From the NCBI RefSeq assembly GCF_030269485.1, contig NZ_BSTL01000023.1:62001-126000 (forward strand): a stretch of DNA of 64,000 bases, in the 5' to 3' direction. This document shows positions 7,934-15,594 of the stretch, piece by piece (position 1 is the first letter of the stretch; every line of letters begins with the position of its first letter). Source of the stretch: Actinoplanes sp. NBRC 103695. GTDB taxonomy: Bacteria > Actinomycetota > Actinomycetes > Mycobacteriales > Micromonosporaceae. The notes below the pieces were generated by a model. It was not told where the DNA came from. It saw only the letters and a program-made list of their open reading frames with translations, and did no database searches. The position numbers and the translations under genes were made by a program.

Positions 7934-8512
7934 TCAAACGCGCGCGCGGCGTCTTCTGAAGACCCAGATGGTGGAAGAAATCAGCAGCACGAAGGCGAGC
8001 AGGACGAGGATGGGAAGCAGGATGGCCAGGATCGACAGCACGATGCTGGACACGTCCTCGGCTGTGCTGGCCACCGGCGCCCCGACACCGGCGGTGCTCG
8101 CGTTGATGACCGGCCGGGACGCGGCCTTCACCCCGTGCACGCCCAGGGCGATGATGATGCCGGCCGCGACCGGCACCCACTGGTGCGACGAAAAGAACGA
8201 CCCCGGGTCGCTCACCGTCACCGTCTCCGACGCCGATCCGGCCCCGAACGCCAGCCCGCCCGCCGTCGGCCGCACCACCGTCTGCACGATGTCGTTGACG
8301 TGGTCCACGACCGGCACCTTGTCGGCGACCACCTCGACCGCCAGCAGCACCGCCAGGATCCCGATCACCCAGCCGTCCGACAGCCACTGCCACCCCGACG
8401 GCAGGTTGATCAGGTCGGTGTACCGAGCCATCAGGCCCATCGTGAGCAGCGGGATATAGGCATTGAGCCCGGAGGATGCGGCCAGCCCGGCCCCGGTGAG
8501 CGCTTCGAACAC
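7934..8512 (-). CDS. DUF4126 family membrane protein
   Basis: A 192-residue protein with the DUF4126 features: an N-terminal GLAASSGLNAYIPLLTMGL helix, a WVIGILAVLLAVEVVADKVP segment, then DHVNDIVQTVVRPTAGGL, and a C-terminal hydrophobic helix with a basic RRRRARV tail. Four to five membrane helices are expected. The family's function is unknown. It is divergent from nucS with 56 bp between the starts and heads the leftward cluster containing the FtsK-like ATPase. Confidence 0.85.
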   Translation of the reverse strand: MFEALTGAGLAASSGLNAYIPLLTMGLMARYTDLINLPSGWQWLSDGWVIGILAVLLAVEVVADKVPVVDHVNDIVQTVVRPTAGGLAFGAGSASETVTVSDPGSFFSSHQWVPVAAGIIIALGVHGVKAASRPVINASTAGVGAPVASTAEDVSSIVLSILAILLPILVLLAFVLLISSTIWVFRRRRARV

Positions 8513-8556
8513 ACCCTCAGGATGGCACCGCCGCGCTCGTGCCGCGCGGCGGTCGC

Positions 8557-8568
8557 TACCCTCTTCGG
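8557..8568 (+). promoter_or_regulatory. probable -10 box of a leaderless nucS transcript
   Basis: TACCCT at 8557-8562 fits the actinobacterial TANNNT -10 box and lies six bases before the GTG start of nucS. No Shine-Dalgarno sequence is present. This is the arrangement expected for a leaderless mRNA. No convincing -35 box is seen. Confidence 0.5.
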
Positions 8569-9228
8569 GTGCGCCTGGTGATCGCGAAGTGCTCCGTGGA
8601 CTATGTCGGCCGCCTCTCCGCCCATCTGCCGTCGGCGATCCGGCTGGTGATGGTCAAGGCGGACGGCTCGGTGTCGATCCACGCCGACGACCGTGCGTAC
8701 AAGCCGCTGAACTGGATGAGCCCGCCCTGCAAGCTGCAGGAGGCGCCCGGGGTGTGGAAGGTCGTGAACAAGGCCGGCGAGGAGCTGAGGATCACCCTCG
8801 AGGAGATCTTCCAGGACACGTCGTACGAGCTGGGCATCGATCCCGGCCTGGTCAAGGACGGTGTGGAGGCCCACCTCCAGGAGCTGCTGGCCGCCCACCC
8901 CGAGACGTTCGGCGAGGGCTACACCCTGGTCCGCCGCGAGTTCATGACCGCCATCGGCCCGGTCGACCTCCTCTGCCGCGACGCGTCCGGCGGCGCGGTG
9001 GCCGTCGAGGTGAAGCGCCGAGGCGAGATCGACGGCGTCGAGCAGCTGACCCGCTACCTCGAGCTGATGAACCGCGACCCGCTCCTCACCCCCGTCGCCG
9101 GCATCTTCGCCGCGCAGGAGATCAAGCCTCAGGCCCGCGTCCTGGCCACCGACCGAGGCATCCGCTGCGTGGCCGTCGACTACGACAAGCTGCGCGGCAT
9201 GGAACGCGACGAACTCACGCTCTTCTAG
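8569..9228 (+). CDS. nucS: mismatch-specific endonuclease NucS/EndoMS
   Basis: Cleaves both strands at mismatched bases and carries the non-canonical mismatch repair of actinobacteria, which lack MutS/MutL. It has 219 residues. The N-terminal dimerisation and DNA-binding domain begins VRLVIAKCSVDYVGRL. The C-terminal PD-(D/E)XK nuclease has VDLLCRD and AVAVEVKRRG as the catalytic D and ExK, followed by QLTRYLE. The last residues DELTLF match the sliding-clamp binding tail known for this family. Start GTG at 8569 is chosen because homologues begin at this VRLVIA strand; the frame is open further upstream without family similarity. Confidence 0.96.
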   Translation: MRLVIAKCSVDYVGRLSAHLPSAIRLVMVKADGSVSIHADDRAYKPLNWMSPPCKLQEAPGVWKVVNKAGEELRITLEEIFQDTSYELGIDPGLVKDGVEAHLQELLAAHPETFGEGYTLVRREFMTAIGPVDLLCRDASGGAVAVEVKRRGEIDGVEQLTRYLELMNRDPLLTPVAGIFAAQEIKPQARVLATDRGIRCVAVDYDKLRGMERDELTLF

Positions 9229-9242
9229 AACGAGATCAAGAG

Positions 9243-9521
9243 CTTTCTGTCGCATCGGTTCAGCTGAGGCTGAGTTTCCGCGGTGCCTACGCCGTCATTC
9301 ATCTGCTCGAGTTCGATGACGTCACGGGCTACTCCGCGAGTTCTCTGCTCCGGGGCGACGGGATCCTCCCTCCGGAAGGCGGTGTCGTCGTGACGGTCAT
9401 GGAGGATTTCACGGAGTTCACCGGCGACTTCGTCATGAGTGTCGATAGGGCTTGGGGCGTTGTGCGCGCATTCGTCCAAAAGCCGGAGATCGCCGGACTG
9501 GGCGAGTGGCATCGCCTCTGA
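9243..9521 (+). pseudogene. orphan 3' gene fragment lacking a start
   Basis: The frame is open from inside nucS to the stop at 9521. Codons from about 9243 read as a plausible protein end of about 90 residues (YAVIHLLEFDDVTGYSASSL, then GGVVVTVMEDFTEFTGDFVM, ending in GEWHRL), but there is no ATG, GTG or TTG before the middle of it, and no ribosome-binding site. Codon use is less GC-rich than the neighbours. It looks like the C-terminus of a small acquired protein. The overall look recalls toxin-immunity proteins, but I cannot assign a family. The remaining 80 bases up to 9601 hold only GC-rich sequence with small inverted repeats. Confidence 0.5.
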
Positions 9522-9601
9522 CGCCCAGGCTGCACCGAACCGCACCGCGCTGAGCGGGCCGAGCCGCGCCGAGCGGGGTGGCCGCGCCGCGGCGGCGTCG
9601 G

Positions 9602-11089
9602 TCAGGTGGGCTTGGCCAGCTCGACGCGCTCGGGGTCGGTCGTGCCGGCCAGGTAGGCGCGGCCCCCGAGCAGGCCGAACGCCAGCTGCGTGGCCACGCC
9701 CAGCCAGGTCAAGGGGGTGCCGGTGGCGATCAGGACGATCGCGGGCAGCCCGAGCAGCAGGGCGTCGTAGCCGATCACCGAGGCCAGGGCGGGGCCGGTC
9801 GAGATCGAACCCATCGGGGTGTCGATCGGGAGGAGGGCGTTGTTCACGAAGCCCACGCGGGCGCGGCGGACCGCGGCTATCGCGCCGACCGGGCCGAGGG
9901 CCAGGCCGAGTGCCCACCACGGGCCGGGCGGGAGGGCGACGAGCAACTCGAGCCAGGTCAGGGCGAGCGCGCCCCACGCCGCGGCCAGGACGGCGGGGAT
10001 CAGGAGGCGCTGGGTGATCGCGCGGCGGGAGTTCAGGGCCAGCATGCGCAGCAGGACGGGGTTGGCGGCGTCGGTGCGGGTGTTTCCGGCGGTGGTGCCG
10101 GCGGCCAGCAGGGTGCCGACCAGGACCGCGGGGCCGAGCAGCCACACCGGAGCGTGGGTGAGGAGCGCGGGCAGGGCGCTGGCCAGCAGGAGCCAGAGGA
10201 GGCGGCGGGGGCGGCGGAGTGCCAGGCGCAGGTCCTGGGCGGCCAGCACCGGGAGCCGCGAGTTCAGAGCGGCCGAGCGTAACTTGCGGTGGGTCCAGTA
10301 GCGGCGTTCGACCATGTCGGCGACCCAGGACGGTTCCACGCCGAAGGCCGAGTCGGCGAGGGTGCCCGCGGTGCGTGAGGCGTCGAGGATGCGGTCGTCG
10401 GGGGTTCGGGTGAGGCCGCGTACGGCCAGAACGAAGAACAGCCCGGCGACCAGCGCGAAGGCACCCGTGGCCGTGACCAGCGTCGCGGCGGGAGGCCACC
10501 CGGAGAGCCGCGGCGCCCCGACGGCCGCGTCCACCACCAGGCCGGCCAGGCCGGCGGCCAGGAGCAGGGAGACGACGGCGTCCAGCAGGACGGCCCAGCG
10601 GCCGCCGGACTGGGCGGCGACCGTGACCAGCAGGACGCCCACCCCGACGAGGGCTCCGGTGAGGACAAGCGTGACGGGCACCGGTCGGGGGCCGGCGCGG
10701 CCGAGCAGCGCCAGGGTGGCCACCGCGGACGTCAGCGCGGCGAAGGCGGTCGTCGTGGCGAAGGACGGCCACAGCAGGCGGCGACGGCTGATCGGGGCGG
10801 TGAGCAGCCACGACGCGGCAGGGCGGCTGATCGCGAGCGGGCCGAGGCGGCCCAGGGCGAGGTACAGCCCGCCCGCGACGACCGTGATCAGGGCGGCGCC
10901 GGCCAGGGCGGAGGTGTCGGGGTCGGCGGGCCAGACCAGGGCGTGCAGGCGGTTCCAGAACATGCTGCCGACGACCAGCACGAACAGGATGACGAAGTAG
11001 AACGTGCCGAAGCGTTCGCCGCGCTCGAGATGGGCCACCTGGGCCCTGCGGATCCAGCGGCGGAGCGGGGCGACGGCGACGGTCGTCAA
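9602..11089 (-). CDS. ABC transporter permease, DUF6297 type
   Basis: A 495-residue polytopic protein with about twelve hydrophobic helices, with a central soluble stretch (RILDASRTAGTLADSAFGVE and a basic WTHRKLRSAALNSR segment). This matches the actinobacterial DUF6297 permeases that pair with a single ABC ATPase. It overlaps the upstream ATPase gene by four bases (11086-11089), so the two are surely co-translated. Substrate unknown. Export is inferred from the absence of any binding-protein gene. Confidence 0.85.
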   Translation of the reverse strand: MTTVAVAPLRRWIRRAQVAHLERGERFGTFYFVILFVLVVGSMFWNRLHALVWPADPDTSALAGAALITVVAGGLYLALGRLGPLAISRPAASWLLTAPISRRRLLWPSFATTTAFAALTSAVATLALLGRAGPRPVPVTLVLTGALVGVGVLLVTVAAQSGGRWAVLLDAVVSLLLAAGLAGLVVDAAVGAPRLSGWPPAATLVTATGAFALVAGLFFVLAVRGLTRTPDDRILDASRTAGTLADSAFGVEPSWVADMVERRYWTHRKLRSAALNSRLPVLAAQDLRLALRRPRRLLWLLLASALPALLTHAPVWLLGPAVLVGTLLAAGTTAGNTRTDAANPVLLRMLALNSRRAITQRLLIPAVLAAAWGALALTWLELLVALPPGPWWALGLALGPVGAIAAVRRARVGFVNNALLPIDTPMGSISTGPALASVIGYDALLLGLPAIVLIATGTPLTWLGVATQLAFGLLGGRAYLAGTTDPERVELAKPT

Positions 11090-11748
11090 GAGAGCGACTC
11101 CATCGTGGTGATCTCGGTGCCGGAGGACGAGGCGAACGCGTCGTCGTGGCTCGCCATCAGGATCGAGCCGCCGGTCTTCAGGTACTCGGCCAGCAGGTCG
11201 GCGACCAGGGCCCGGCCGTCGCGGTCGAGGCGCTGCTCGGGCTCGTCCAGGATGAGCAGCGAACTGGGGCGCAGCAGGGCCAGGGCGAGCGTGAGCCGCT
11301 GTTTCTGGCCGGACGACAGGGACGCGGGGATGGCGTCGCGATGGCCGGCCAGGCCGAACTGGTCGAGGGCGTCGTCGATGCCGGCCGCGGACGGGTCCTG
11401 GCCGTGGGCGCGGCAGACCAGCTCGGCGTGTTCGCGGGCGGTCAGGCCGGGATACCAGGTGGGCGGCTCCACCGTGGTGACCACGGCGCGCCAGAAGTCC
11501 GGAGTGGAGCCGGCGCGGCCGCCGAAGACGCGGATCTCGCCGTCGTCGGGACGCTGCAGGCCGGCCACGCAGCGCAGCAGGGTCGACTTGCCGATGCCGT
11601 TCTCGCCGGTGACGCAGACGCCGGCGCCGGACGGGACCAGCAGGCGGACGCCGCTCAGGACCGGGGTGGAGCCGTAGCCGACCACCAGGTCGTCGACCTG
11701 GACCGCGGGATGATCCGTCACCTCGGGAACGCTAGCAGCGCCGATCAC
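11086..11748 (-). CDS. ABC transporter ATP-binding protein
   Basis: A 220-residue nucleotide-binding subunit with Walker A GENGIGKST, signature SLSSGQKQRL (the usual LSGGQ degenerated to LSSGQ), Walker B LLILDEP and the switch His in ASHDD. It energises the DUF6297 permease encoded downstream with a four-base overlap. GTG at 11748 overlaps the aldehyde dehydrogenase stop as GTGA; a second GTG nine codons later (MTDHPAVQ) is equally good for the protein. The coupling makes a three-gene transcript with the dehydrogenase likely. Confidence 0.9.
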   Translation of the reverse strand: MIGAASVPEVTDHPAVQVDDLVVGYGSTPVLSGVRLLVPSGAGVCVTGENGIGKSTLLRCVAGLQRPDDGEIRVFGGRAGSTPDFWRAVVTTVEPPTWYPGLTAREHAELVCRAHGQDPSAAGIDDALDQFGLAGHRDAIPASLSSGQKQRLTLALALLRPSSLLILDEPEQRLDRDGRALVADLLAEYLKTGGSILMASHDDAFASSSGTEITTMESLS

Positions 11749-13238
11749 CGCTTACGGGCGTACAGCATCTTGACGGTCTTGATCAGCCGTTGGACCTGTG
11801 CGGGGGTGCGCTCGAAGGTCATCGCTGGGATGAGGGAGGGGCCACGCCGGACGGACACCGCCTTGGCGCGGGCGAACTCGCGGAGGCCGTCGTCGCCGTG
11901 GATGCGGCCGAAGCCGGAGTCGCCGACCCCACCGAACGGCAGGTTGGCGTTGCCGACGAAGGCGAGTGCCGAGTTCACCGCCACCATGCCGGAGCGCATC
12001 CGGCGGGCGATGCGAATCGCGTTCGCCTTGCCGAAGACGCTGCCGCCCAGTCCGTACGGAACAGCGTTGGCCTTGGTCACCGCCTCGTCGGCGTCGGCGA
12101 CCTTGGTGATCGTCAAGGTCGGGCCGAACGTCTCCTCGCGTACGGCGGCGGAGTCCTCGGGCACGTCCACCAGCACGGTCGGCGACACGTACGGCGCCTG
12201 CACCGATTCCCGCCCGCCGAGCACCGCCTCGCCGCCCCGGTCGAGCGCGTCGTCGATGTGCCGCTTGATGACGTCCAGCTGCCTGGGCATCGTGATCGGC
12301 CCGATCTCGTGCCCGGTACGCAGCTTGCCCGCCTTCTCCACGACCGCCGCGACGAAGGCGTCGTAGACGGGCGCCACCGCGTACACCCGCTCGATGCCGA
12401 TGCACGTCTGCCCGGCGTTGGTCATGCCGCCCCAGACAGCCGCCTCGGCCGCCGCGGCGATGTCCGCGTCCGCGTCGACGATCATCGCGTCCTTGCCGCC
12501 CGCCTCGATGATCACCGGGGTGAGTGTCTCGGCGCACGCGGCCATGACCTTCTTGCCGGTCGCCGTGGAGCCGGTGAACGCCACCTTGTTCACCCCGGCC
12601 CGGCACAGGAAGCCGCCGACCTCGCCCAGCCCGTGCACCGCCTGGAAGACCGGCTGCTCGGGCACCACCTCGGCGAACGTGTCGACCAGCCACTGGCCGA
12701 CCACCGGCGTGTACTCGCTGGGCTTGAAGACCACGGCGTTGCCGGCCGCGAGGGCGCCGGAGATGGAACCGACCGGGGTGAGGATCGGATAGTTCCACGG
12801 GCCGATCACGCCGACCACCCCATACGGCTGATATTCCAGATGGCCGCTGTGCTCCAGCACCATGACGCGGCTGCGCACCTTGCGCGGCCCGAGCACCCGC
12901 CGCGCGTTGCGGGCCGCCCAGTCGATGTGCTCGATCGCCGCGGTGGCCTCGACGACCGCGTCGGCGGCCGGTTTGCCGCCCTCGAGCTCGGTCAGCTCGC
13001 CGAGCTCCTCGATCCGGTCGGCGAGCACGGCACGCCACGCGAGCAGGCGTTCCTTGCGTCCGTCGAAGCCGAGCCCGGCCCACCACGCCGCCGCGGTGCG
13101 GGCCGCGGCCACCGCCTCGGTCACGGCGGCCTCGTCGGCCACCGGGACTCGGCCGGCCTCGTCGCCGCTGGCCGGGTTCGTCGAGATGAGCAGGCCGTCT
13201 TCGAGTGCCGGGAGGCCCGGCGTACGCGTCGCCGTCAT
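11745..13238 (-). CDS. NAD(P)-dependent aldehyde dehydrogenase
   Basis: Oxidises aldehydes to carboxylic acids; the substrate cannot be read from sequence. It has 497 residues with GPWNYPILTPVGSISGALAA, the Rossmann FTGSTATGKKV, the general base Glu in IIEAGGKD and the catalytic Cys in NAGQTCIG. The C-terminal extension (PSLIPAMTFERTPAQVQRLI onwards) is basic and beyond the usual ALDH fold. ATG at 13238 is chosen; the frame stays open for about 1.1 kb upstream, but this is only antisense to other genes. It overlaps the ABC ATPase start by four bases. Confidence 0.93.
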   Translation of the reverse strand: MTATRTPGLPALEDGLLISTNPASGDEAGRVPVADEAAVTEAVAAARTAAAWWAGLGFDGRKERLLAWRAVLADRIEELGELTELEGGKPAADAVVEATAAIEHIDWAARNARRVLGPRKVRSRVMVLEHSGHLEYQPYGVVGVIGPWNYPILTPVGSISGALAAGNAVVFKPSEYTPVVGQWLVDTFAEVVPEQPVFQAVHGLGEVGGFLCRAGVNKVAFTGSTATGKKVMAACAETLTPVIIEAGGKDAMIVDADADIAAAAEAAVWGGMTNAGQTCIGIERVYAVAPVYDAFVAAVVEKAGKLRTGHEIGPITMPRQLDVIKRHIDDALDRGGEAVLGGRESVQAPYVSPTVLVDVPEDSAAVREETFGPTLTITKVADADEAVTKANAVPYGLGGSVFGKANAIRIARRMRSGMVAVNSALAFVGNANLPFGGVGDSGFGRIHGDDGLREFARAKAVSVRRGPSLIPAMTFERTPAQVQRLIKTVKMLYARKR

Positions 13239-13276
13239 GAATGTGAGCTTAGTTCGCGCACGTACGCTTGGTACCC

Positions 13277-13612
13277 ATGAGCCCGCGACGAAATCGCCCG
13301 CGGCGGCCCGCCGCGTCCGAGCCGCCGGCCGAGGAGCACGTCCGGCGTGGCATCGAGGGCGTTCAGCAGTACCAGGACGGCGAGTGGATGGTCCGGTCCA
13401 TCTTCGGCGGCGCGGCCACCAAGAGCTACCTGTGCCCGGGTTGCATGCAGCAGATCCGGCCGGGTGTGGCGCACGTCGTCGCCTGGCCGGCCGACGAGCG
13501 CGGCGACGCCGGGGACCGCCGGCACTGGCACACCGGCTGCTGGCGGGCCCGTGACCGGCGGAGTCCCGGGGTGGAGCGGTCGCGCAACGCGCCCCGCTAT
13601 GGGCGAGGATGA
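13277..13612 (+). CDS. small zinc-ribbon-like protein, unknown function
   Basis: A 111-residue protein with a basic, disordered N-terminus (MSPRRNRPRRPAASEP), a middle YLCPGCMQQIRPG with a CxxC pair, and WHTGCW, which could complete a zinc site (Cys, Cys, His, Cys). The C-terminus is again basic. Conserved small proteins of this type occur in actinomycetes without known function. TACGCT at 13263-13268, eight bases before the ATG, could be a -10 box of a near-leaderless transcript. The next gene starts four bases after the stop. Confidence 0.7.
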   Translation: MSPRRNRPRRPAASEPPAEEHVRRGIEGVQQYQDGEWMVRSIFGGAATKSYLCPGCMQQIRPGVAHVVAWPADERGDAGDRRHWHTGCWRARDRRSPGVERSRNAPRYGRG

Positions 13613-13616
13613 TCGT

Positions 13617-14411
13617 GTGAGTGCACCCATCCGCGCGAACAGCGTGCTGCCCGCCGAGCGCGAGGACATCGAGCTCGAGACCGCCGACGGCCTGACCCTG
13701 GTCGGCGAGCTGGCGCTGCCGCTGGACCGCCCGCCCACGGCCACCTTGGTCTGTCTGCATCCGCTGCCGACGCACGGCGGGATGATGGACAGCCACGTGT
13801 TCCGCAAGGCCGCCTGGCGACTGCCGGCTTTGGCCGGGGTCGCGGTTCTCCGGTTCAACACCAGGGGTACGAGCAGTGTGCGCGGCACGAGCGAGGGCTC
13901 CTTCGACAACGGGCGCGGCGAGCGGTTCGACGTGGCCGCGGCGATCGAGTTCGCCGAGTTCCACGACCTGCCCAACGTCTGGCTGCTGGGCTGGTCGTTC
14001 GGCACCGACCTGACGCTGATGCACGGACTGGATCCGTCGGTGTCCGGCGCGATCCTGCTGTCGCCGCCGCTGCGCTTCTCCGAGCCCGCCCACCTGGACG
14101 CTTGGGCCGCCGACGGCAAGCCGCTGATCGCACTGGTCCCGGAGCTGGACGACTATCTGCGCCCGGCCGAGGCGACCGAGCGTTTCAGCGTGGTGCCGCA
14201 GGCCGAGGTGATCGGCGTGCCCGGCGCCAAGCACCTGTGGGTGGGCGACGCCGAGACCGTGCTGGACGAGGTGGTCCGCCGGGTCGCTCCGGGTGTGCCG
14301 ACCCCGCTGCCGGCCACGTGGGACGGCCCGATGGAGACCGGCGACATGAACGCCTACGCCAACCGGACCGTGGCCGCCTTCGCCGACAAGCCGGTGCCGC
14401 AACCGGAGTGA
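13617..14411 (+). CDS. alpha/beta hydrolase
   Basis: A 264-residue serine hydrolase. LVCLHPLPTHGGMM forms the oxyanion region, the nucleophile Ser lies in LLGWSFGTD, and His in PGAKHLWVG completes the triad, with acid in ALVPELDDY. The layout resembles YcjY/Rv-type hydrolases acting on small esters; substrate unknown. GTG at 13617 is chosen because GAGGA lies seven bases upstream; an in-frame ATG at 13599 would overlap the previous gene. Four bases separate it from that gene, so they are probably co-expressed. It is convergent with the transporter at 14427. Confidence 0.85.
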   Translation: MSAPIRANSVLPAEREDIELETADGLTLVGELALPLDRPPTATLVCLHPLPTHGGMMDSHVFRKAAWRLPALAGVAVLRFNTRGTSSVRGTSEGSFDNGRGERFDVAAAIEFAEFHDLPNVWLLGWSFGTDLTLMHGLDPSVSGAILLSPPLRFSEPAHLDAWAADGKPLIALVPELDDYLRPAEATERFSVVPQAEVIGVPGAKHLWVGDAETVLDEVVRRVAPGVPTPLPATWDGPMETGDMNAYANRTVAAFADKPVPQPE

Positions 14412-14426
14412 ACCGTCAGTAGGGGC

Positions 14427-15575
14427 TCAGCGCCGCTCGGCCGCGGGGAGCACGACCTCGCGGCCGATCAGCTGGATCGCGGCCACCATCGGGATCGCCG
14501 CGAGCGCGCCGATCACCCCGAAGAGTGCCGCGCCGACCAGCGCCGCCACCACCGCGGCCACGTCGCTGACCTCGACCGAGCGGCGCATCACGCGCGGGTA
14601 GATGACGTAGTTCTCCAGCTGCTGGTAGAGCAGGAAGAACCCGGCGCAGACCAGCCCGGCGGTGAGCGAGTGGGCGAGCCCGACCAGGCTGACCACGACC
14701 GCGCCGAGCGTCGCGCCGATCTGCGGGATGAGGTCCAGCACCGCGACCACCACGGCCAGGGCGAAGGGGTACGCCAGCCCGAGGATCAGCACCAGGATCC
14801 AGGTGCTGACGCCGGCCAGCACCGCGATCATGACCGCGCCGACCATGTACGCGCCGACCTTGGTGAGGATCTCGTCGGTGAGCAGCGTCACCCGCTCGCG
14901 GCGGGTGGCCGGGACCATCCGGAACGTGCCCTTCTTGATCCGCTCGAACGCGGCCATGAAGTAGATCGTCAGGACCAGCACGGTCAGGACGTTGAAGATG
15001 GTCCCGAAGATCAGCCCGGCGGCGCCCGCGATGCCGCCCAGCGTGTTGCCGACCGTGCTGGCGCTGATCGCGCTCTGCGCCTTGTTCAGCAGGTCGTACC
15101 GCTCGACCAGGTCGTTGATCGTGGCGTTGGTGCGCAGGCTGTCGATGTAGCCGGGAATGTTGTTGATCAGTTCACCGGTCTGGGTGACCAGCGGCGGCAC
15201 CAGCGCGACCAGGGCGCCGGCGAGCACGACCAGCCCGAGCAGGGCGACGATGGCGACCGCCCCGCCGCGCGGGACACCCCATCGGTGGATCCGGCTGACC
15301 GCCGGGTTGAGCCCGATGGCCAGGAACATCGCCACGAAGATCAGGACCAGGATCGAGGTGGCGTTGCGGATGCCCATGAAGGCGGCGTACGCCAGCAGCA
15401 CCCCGATGGCGCCGATGAAGCCGATCAGGAACGGGTTGCGCCGGTCGAGCGGCGGCCCCGGCGTGCCGAAGCGGGGCCGCTCCTCCTCGACTGTCGGCTC
15501 GGCTTCCGGTTTTGCTTCCGAAGTGGAAGGAGCGGACGGAGTGGACGGTTCGGGCTTGGTCTCGTCGGCCGTCAC
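14427..15575 (-). CDS. AI-2E family transporter
   Basis: A 382-residue membrane protein of the TqsA/PerM (UPF0118) family. A disordered acidic N-terminus (about 50 residues) precedes eight predicted helices, with the family-typical long hydrophilic segment between helices 3 and 4 (IDSLRTNATINDLVERYDLL) and the conserved C-terminal LVGAALFGVIGALAAIPMVA. Members export small molecules or act as cation antiporters; the substrate here is unknown. GTG at 15575 has GGAGG upstream. It lies 19 bp downstream of a coiled-coil gene in the same direction. Confidence 0.9.
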   Translation of the reverse strand: MTADETKPEPSTPSAPSTSEAKPEAEPTVEEERPRFGTPGPPLDRRNPFLIGFIGAIGVLLAYAAFMGIRNATSILVLIFVAMFLAIGLNPAVSRIHRWGVPRGGAVAIVALLGLVVLAGALVALVPPLVTQTGELINNIPGYIDSLRTNATINDLVERYDLLNKAQSAISASTVGNTLGGIAGAAGLIFGTIFNVLTVLVLTIYFMAAFERIKKGTFRMVPATRRERVTLLTDEILTKVGAYMVGAVMIAVLAGVSTWILVLILGLAYPFALAVVVAVLDLIPQIGATLGAVVVSLVGLAHSLTAGLVCAGFFLLYQQLENYVIYPRVMRRSVEVSDVAAVVAALVGAALFGVIGALAAIPMVAAIQLIGREVVLPAAERR

Positions 15576-15594
15576 CGGGAGCCTCCAGGGAGCG

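Noticed and set aside
13239..14402. N-terminal extension of the aldehyde dehydrogenase
   Set aside because: The upstream open frame is antisense to two plus-strand genes and bears no similarity to the family; the ATG at 13238 gives a normal length.
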